Positions 5,816 through 8,993 of a DNA stretch of 8,993 nt are shown piece by piece; position 1 is the first letter of the stretch, and the number at the start of each line of letters is the position of its first letter. Below the pieces are notes generated by a model, which was given only the letters and a program-made list of their open reading frames with translations, did not search any database and was not told where the DNA came from. The position numbers and the translations under genes are program-made. The stretch comes from Desulfobulbaceae bacterium. Its GTDB lineage: Bacteria; Desulfobacterota; Desulfobulbia; Desulfobulbales; Desulfurivibrionaceae. Where the stretch lies: NCBI GenBank assembly GCA_003517965.1, contig DOZO01000054.1, positions 15,226-24,218 of the forward strand, written 5' to 3'.

Positions 5816-8349
5816 TTCTTGCCGCAGCACCGTTTATATTTCTGCCCACTGCCACAGGGGCAGTCGGAGTTACGCCCGATCTTCTCTCCCTCGCGAGCAA
5901 ACGGCTTATGCTCGTCATCTTGCTCAGAACCACGACTCAATTGCATGGGCTGCCGCTGTTGCCGCTGCACCTGCTCCAGTTCGGCCACCTCCTCGTCTCG
6001 CACCAACTGGAGGCGAAACAGGGTACTGACGGTCTGGGACTTCATGGTACCGATCATCTCGCCGAACATGTTGAAGCCTTCTTTCTTGTACTCATCCAGG
6101 GGATTTTTCTGCCCATAGCCGCGCAGGCCAATGCCTTCTTTCAGGTGATCCATATTGAGCAGATGCTCTTTCCAGTGATGGTCCACGATCTGCAAAAGAA
6201 CAACTCGTTCCAGATGGCGCATGTTCAAGGCGCCTATTTCCTGCTCCCGGCTGGCGTAACGGTCTTGCAAGGCGGCGAGAACCATTTCAGCTAAGGCGGC
6301 AGGATCAAGATCCTTTTTTTCTGCTTCGTTCCACTTCCCGGAAAACCCGAACAGGGCAAACATCCTTTCAGATACCCCGGCCCAATCCCACTCTTCCGAG
6401 GCGATCCTGGTCTCGGCAAATTCATGCGCCACCATCCCGGCCAGTTCCGGCAACATATCGGTCACCACCTCATGCACATCATCCGTGCCCAACACCTCAC
6501 GGCGCTGGCGATAGATCACCTCACGCTGCTTGTTCATCACGTCGTCATACTCAAGCAGGTGCTTGCGGATATCAAAGTTATGCCCTTCCACCTTGCGCTG
6601 GGCGTTTTCGATCGCCCGACTGATCATGGTATGTTCGATAGGCTCATCCTCTTCCATGCCCAGCTTGTCCATGATTCCTGAGATGCGGTCAGAACCGAAG
6701 ATCCGCAGCAGATCGTCCTCAAGGGACAGGTAGAAGCGGGAGGAACCTGGATCACCCTGGCGTCCGGAACGACCGCGCAGCTGGTTGTCGATTCGGCGGC
6801 TTTCATGGCGACTGGTACCCAGAATATGCAGCCCACCCAGCTCAACCACGCCTTCGCCCAGCTTAATATCGGTACCCCGACCCGCCATGTTGGTGGCGAT
6901 GGTTACCTTACCCTTCTGTCCGGCGTCAGCGACAATCTCGGCCTCTTTCTCATGTTGCTTGGCATTGAGTACCGCATGGGGCACCCCCACTTTTTTCAGC
7001 ATGGCCGAGATCTTCTCGGAAACATCAATACTAATGGTGCCAACCAACACGGGTTGACCTTTTTTGTGCAGCTCCTGGATCTCCAGAATAATGGCACGAT
7101 CCTTGGCCTTGGCATTTTTATAGATAACATCGGCATAATCCCGGCGGATCATGTTGTTGTGGGTCGGTATCACCACCACGTCGAGATTGTAGATTTTCTT
7201 GAATTCCGCTGCCTCGGTATCTGCGGTGCCGGTCATGCCGCCGAGTTTTTCAAACATCCGAAAATAGTTCTGGAAGGTAATTGAGGCCAGGGTCTGATTC
7301 TCCCGTTCCACCTTGACCCGTTCTTTGGCCTCTAGGGCCTGATGCAGGCCATCACTGAAACGGCGGCCCTGCATGGCTCGGCCCGTAAACTCGTCCACAA
7401 TCACCACCTGGCCGTCGCGTACCAAATAATCCACATCCAGCTTGAAAAGAACATTAGCCCGCAAAGCCTGGTTCAGATGATGCAGCCACTCAATATTTCT
7501 GGGATCATAGAGATTATCCACCCCAACGAGCTTCTCGCCCAAGGTCACCCCCTCCTCGGTAAGCGAAACCGACCTGGCCTTTTCATCCAAGGTATAATGC
7601 TCATCGACCTTGAAGTTGGGGATTATCCGGTCCGCTCGCTCGTAGAGTTCGGTGGACATCTCCGCTGGCCCGGAGATTATCAGCGGGGTACGGGCTTCAT
7701 CAATCAGGATGGAGTCCACCTCGTCGACAATCGCAAAGTTGAAATCACGCTGACAGAACTCCTTGAGATCAAACTTCATATTGTCGCGCAGATAATCAAA
7801 ACCAAACTCATTGTTGGTTCCGTAGGTAATGTCACAGGCATAGGCTTCCCGCCGGGCCTCATCATCCATCTCATGCAGGATGGAGCCCACGGAAAGCCCG
7901 AGGAAACGATAGAGCTTGCCCATCCATTCGGCATCACGCCGGGCCAGGTAATCGTTGACCGTGACCACATGCACGCCGCGCCCGGCAAGGGCATTGAGAT
8001 ATACCGCCAAAGTGGCGGCCAGGGTTTTTCCCTCACCAGTTTTCATCTCGGCGATTTTGCCCTGATGCAGGATAATACCGCCAATAAGCTGCACGTCAAA
8101 ATGACGCATCTCCAGAACCCGCCAGCTCGCCTCCCGACAAACGGCAAAGGCCTCGGGCAACAGACTGTCCAGGGTTGCTCCGGCAGCGAGCCGCTCCCGA
8201 AAGAATGCGGTCTTTGCCGTAAGAGCAGCGTCATCAAGTTTTTTCATCTCTGGTTCCAGCTGATTGATCGCTGCCACCAGAGGCTGGATGCTCTTGAGCA
8301 CCCGTTCGTTCTTACTGCCAAAAATCTTTTTTAAAACAGATCCGACCAT
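5812..8349 (-). CDS. secA: SecA, preprotein translocase ATPase
   Basis: Motor of the Sec export pathway; it binds preproteins and drives them through SecYEG by ATP hydrolysis at the inner membrane face. Length is 845 aa, within the family range. Visible: Walker A MKTGEGKT (102-109), NDYLARRDAEWM following it, DEVD helicase motif II (209-212) with DSILIDEARTPLIISG, the preprotein-binding region after it, MTGTADTEA, ATNMAGRGTDI (485-495), QLRGRSGRQGD (523-533), the helical scaffold and wing domains, and a C-terminal zinc tail CPCGSGQKYKRCC (C830, C832, C841, C842) that in other bacteria binds SecB and lipids. The ATG at 8349 is chosen by a GGAG 7 bases upstream and by the typical N-terminus MVGSVLKKIFG; the frame stays open upstream to a TTG without support. 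It overlaps the next gene by ATGA. No frameshift or missing motif is seen. Confidence 0.98.
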   Translation of the reverse strand: MVGSVLKKIFGSKNERVLKSIQPLVAAINQLEPEMKKLDDAALTAKTAFFRERLAAGATLDSLLPEAFAVCREASWRVLEMRHFDVQLIGGIILHQGKIAEMKTGEGKTLAATLAVYLNALAGRGVHVVTVNDYLARRDAEWMGKLYRFLGLSVGSILHEMDDEARREAYACDITYGTNNEFGFDYLRDNMKFDLKEFCQRDFNFAIVDEVDSILIDEARTPLIISGPAEMSTELYERADRIIPNFKVDEHYTLDEKARSVSLTEEGVTLGEKLVGVDNLYDPRNIEWLHHLNQALRANVLFKLDVDYLVRDGQVVIVDEFTGRAMQGRRFSDGLHQALEAKERVKVERENQTLASITFQNYFRMFEKLGGMTGTADTEAAEFKKIYNLDVVVIPTHNNMIRRDYADVIYKNAKAKDRAIILEIQELHKKGQPVLVGTISIDVSEKISAMLKKVGVPHAVLNAKQHEKEAEIVADAGQKGKVTIATNMAGRGTDIKLGEGVVELGGLHILGTSRHESRRIDNQLRGRSGRQGDPGSSRFYLSLEDDLLRIFGSDRISGIMDKLGMEEDEPIEHTMISRAIENAQRKVEGHNFDIRKHLLEYDDVMNKQREVIYRQRREVLGTDDVHEVVTDMLPELAGMVAHEFAETRIASEEWDWAGVSERMFALFGFSGKWNEAEKKDLDPAALAEMVLAALQDRYASREQEIGALNMRHLERVVLLQIVDHHWKEHLLNMDHLKEGIGLRGYGQKNPLDEYKKEGFNMFGEMIGTMKSQTVSTLFRLQLVRDEEVAELEQVQRQQRQPMQLSRGSEQDDEHKPFAREGEKIGRNSDCPCGSGQKYKRCCGKK

Positions 8350-8356
8350 TTTTTCA

Positions 8357-8360
8357 CTCC
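8357..8360 (-). promoter_or_regulatory. Ribosome binding site deciding the secA start
   Basis: The minus strand reads TTGGAGTGAAAAA before ATG 8349, with GGAG 7 bases from the start. It supports a start at 8349 rather than the open frame extending to 8406. Confidence 0.65.
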
Positions 8361-8413
8361 AATAGGTTAACACCGCCAGCATGCCACAAGGCAAATACCG
8401 ACGCAATCAGCTT

Positions 8414-8884
8414 TTATTTTTCCCAGACCAGGGCTTCTTCATTGCAATCCGGAAATTTCGGACATTGAATACAATCACTCCACACCTTGTGAGGAAGTTC
8501 ATTCTTATCGATGGATACAAACCCAAGCCGCTCAAAAAAAACAGGCTGATAGGTAAGGGTAAAAATCTTGGCGATGCCGAAATGATCGGCCTCGGCCAGA
8601 CAGGCCTCAACCAACTGCCGACCAAACCCCTGACCCTGGGCTTCTTCTACCACTGCCAGGGAACGGATCTCAGCCAGGTTTTCCCAGCAAACATGCAGGG
8701 CGCAGATTCCGAGAATCTGCCCGGTTAGGGAATCATCCACCCCGTCTTTGACAAAAACCTTGAAATCCCGCAACTGATCATAGAGGGAACTCAAAGAACG
8801 GCCAAGAAGCAGATCCTTGTTGGCAAAATGCTGCAACAGGGCATACATAACCTTAATATCATCCATCCTCGCATCACGGATCAT
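8414..8884 (-). CDS. Short ArgA-type N-acetylglutamate synthase (GNAT family)
   Basis: A 156-aa single-domain GNAT acetyltransferase, beginning IRDARMDDI as many of this fold do. The acetyl-CoA pyrophosphate loop is QGQGFG (83-88) after EIRSLAV; YQPVFFERLGF (112-122) is the typical distal GNAT motif. The C-terminus LPHKVWSDCIQCPKFPDC (with C138, C141, C147) followed by NEEAL is characteristic of the short N-acetylglutamate synthases of actinobacteria and deltaproteobacteria, which lack the amino-acid-kinase domain of E. coli ArgA. It should make N-acetylglutamate from glutamate and acetyl-CoA, the first arginine step. ATG 8884 has GAGG 5 bases upstream. It lies 64 bases before secA, with argJ in the same gene run, which fits an arginine role. 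A generic GNAT of other substrate is the alternative. The symbol argA would be reasonable but is withheld because the enzyme class differs from E. coli ArgA. Confidence 0.87.
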   Translation of the reverse strand: MIRDARMDDIKVMYALLQHFANKDLLLGRSLSSLYDQLRDFKVFVKDGVDDSLTGQILGICALHVCWENLAEIRSLAVVEEAQGQGFGRQLVEACLAEADHFGIAKIFTLTYQPVFFERLGFVSIDKNELPHKVWSDCIQCPKFPDCNEEALVWEK

Positions 8885-8905
8885 GACAACCTCATAAAAA
8901 CTTTA

Positions 8906-8963
8906 GTAACTATCCAGCTCAAAGCCGGAAAGTGACAAAAACCACGAAATGTAACTATTCAGC
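8906..8963. repeat. Pair of 13-bp direct repeats upstream of the acetyltransferase gene
   Basis: GTAACTATCCAGC (8906-8918) and GTAACTATTCAGC (8951-8963) differ at one base and start 45 bp apart, near four helical turns. They lie in the region upstream of the gene starting at 8884, and the nearer copy overlaps the candidate -10. They may be a regulator's paired sites or chance. Confidence 0.5.
8909..8938 (-). promoter_or_regulatory. Weak candidate sigma-70 promoter for the acetyltransferase-secA run
   Basis: On the minus strand TTGTCA (8938-8933, 5 of 6 to TTGACA) is followed after 18 bases by GATAGT (8914-8909, 4 of 6 to TATAAT). The start would be near 8902, giving a leader of about 18 bases with GAGG before ATG 8884. 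The match is modest and the window ends soon after, so a better promoter may lie outside. Confidence 0.3.
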
Positions 8964-8993
8964 AGTGCCACAGATGCGCGTGTCTGTCAATCA

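Noticed and set aside
7342..8334. 330-codon open frame on the plus strand
   Set aside because: Lies wholly opposite secA, composition reflects the antisense of a real gene, no recognisable domain.
8350..8406. N-terminal extension of SecA to a TTG codon
   Set aside because: The extra residues do not look like SecA; GGAG and a canonical SecA N-terminus support ATG 8349.
8965..8970. TGGCAC on the minus strand as a second sigma-54 promoter
   Set aside because: No GC at the required 10-base spacing after GG, so there is no -12 element.

Overview
All eight genes lie on the minus strand and read from high to low coordinates. The window looks like chromosomal DNA of a Gram-negative, probably sulfate-reducing or related deltaproteobacterium (Desulfobacterota, perhaps near Desulfobulbaceae). 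This is inferred from the protein types: a DUF2318 protein, a short ArgA-type N-acetylglutamate synthase, an NtrC-family regulator with sigma-54 DNA signals, and a SUMF-fold exported protein of a familiar deltaproteobacterial style. No mobile element, tRNA, rRNA or CRISPR array was seen.

The right half (8884 down to 3726) is a housekeeping block. It holds a short N-acetylglutamate synthase, secA (Sec translocase ATPase), a SUMF/formylglycine-enzyme-fold exported protein whose start codon overlaps the secA stop (ATGA), and argJ (ornithine acetyltransferase). Arginine biosynthesis therefore flanks the secretion genes on both sides.

The left half (3660 down to 17) is a signalling and envelope block. 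It has a membrane histidine kinase, an NtrC-family sigma-54-dependent response regulator 16 bases behind it, then a 221-base intergenic region and two small exported Cys-rich proteins: a heavy-metal-associated (HMA) domain protein and a DUF2318 protein. The second operon may continue off the left edge, since no terminator is visible after DUF2318.

The most interesting element is the intergenic region 961-1181. In the transcription direction of the HMA gene it contains two dyads sharing the core GAATATTC, 23 bp apart; a perfect match to the IHF consensus; a near-perfect sigma-54 -24/-12 promoter; and a 20-base predicted leader with a strong ribosome binding site. The order and spacing are those of an enhancer-dependent promoter. 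The adjacent kinase/regulator pair is the obvious candidate to drive it. The arrangement resembles the ZraS-ZraR-ZraP logic (kinase, sigma-54 activator, periplasmic metal-binding effector), with different effectors (HMA plus DUF2318) and a different, loop-poor membrane sensor. The signal sensed, possibly a metal, is not shown by the sequence.
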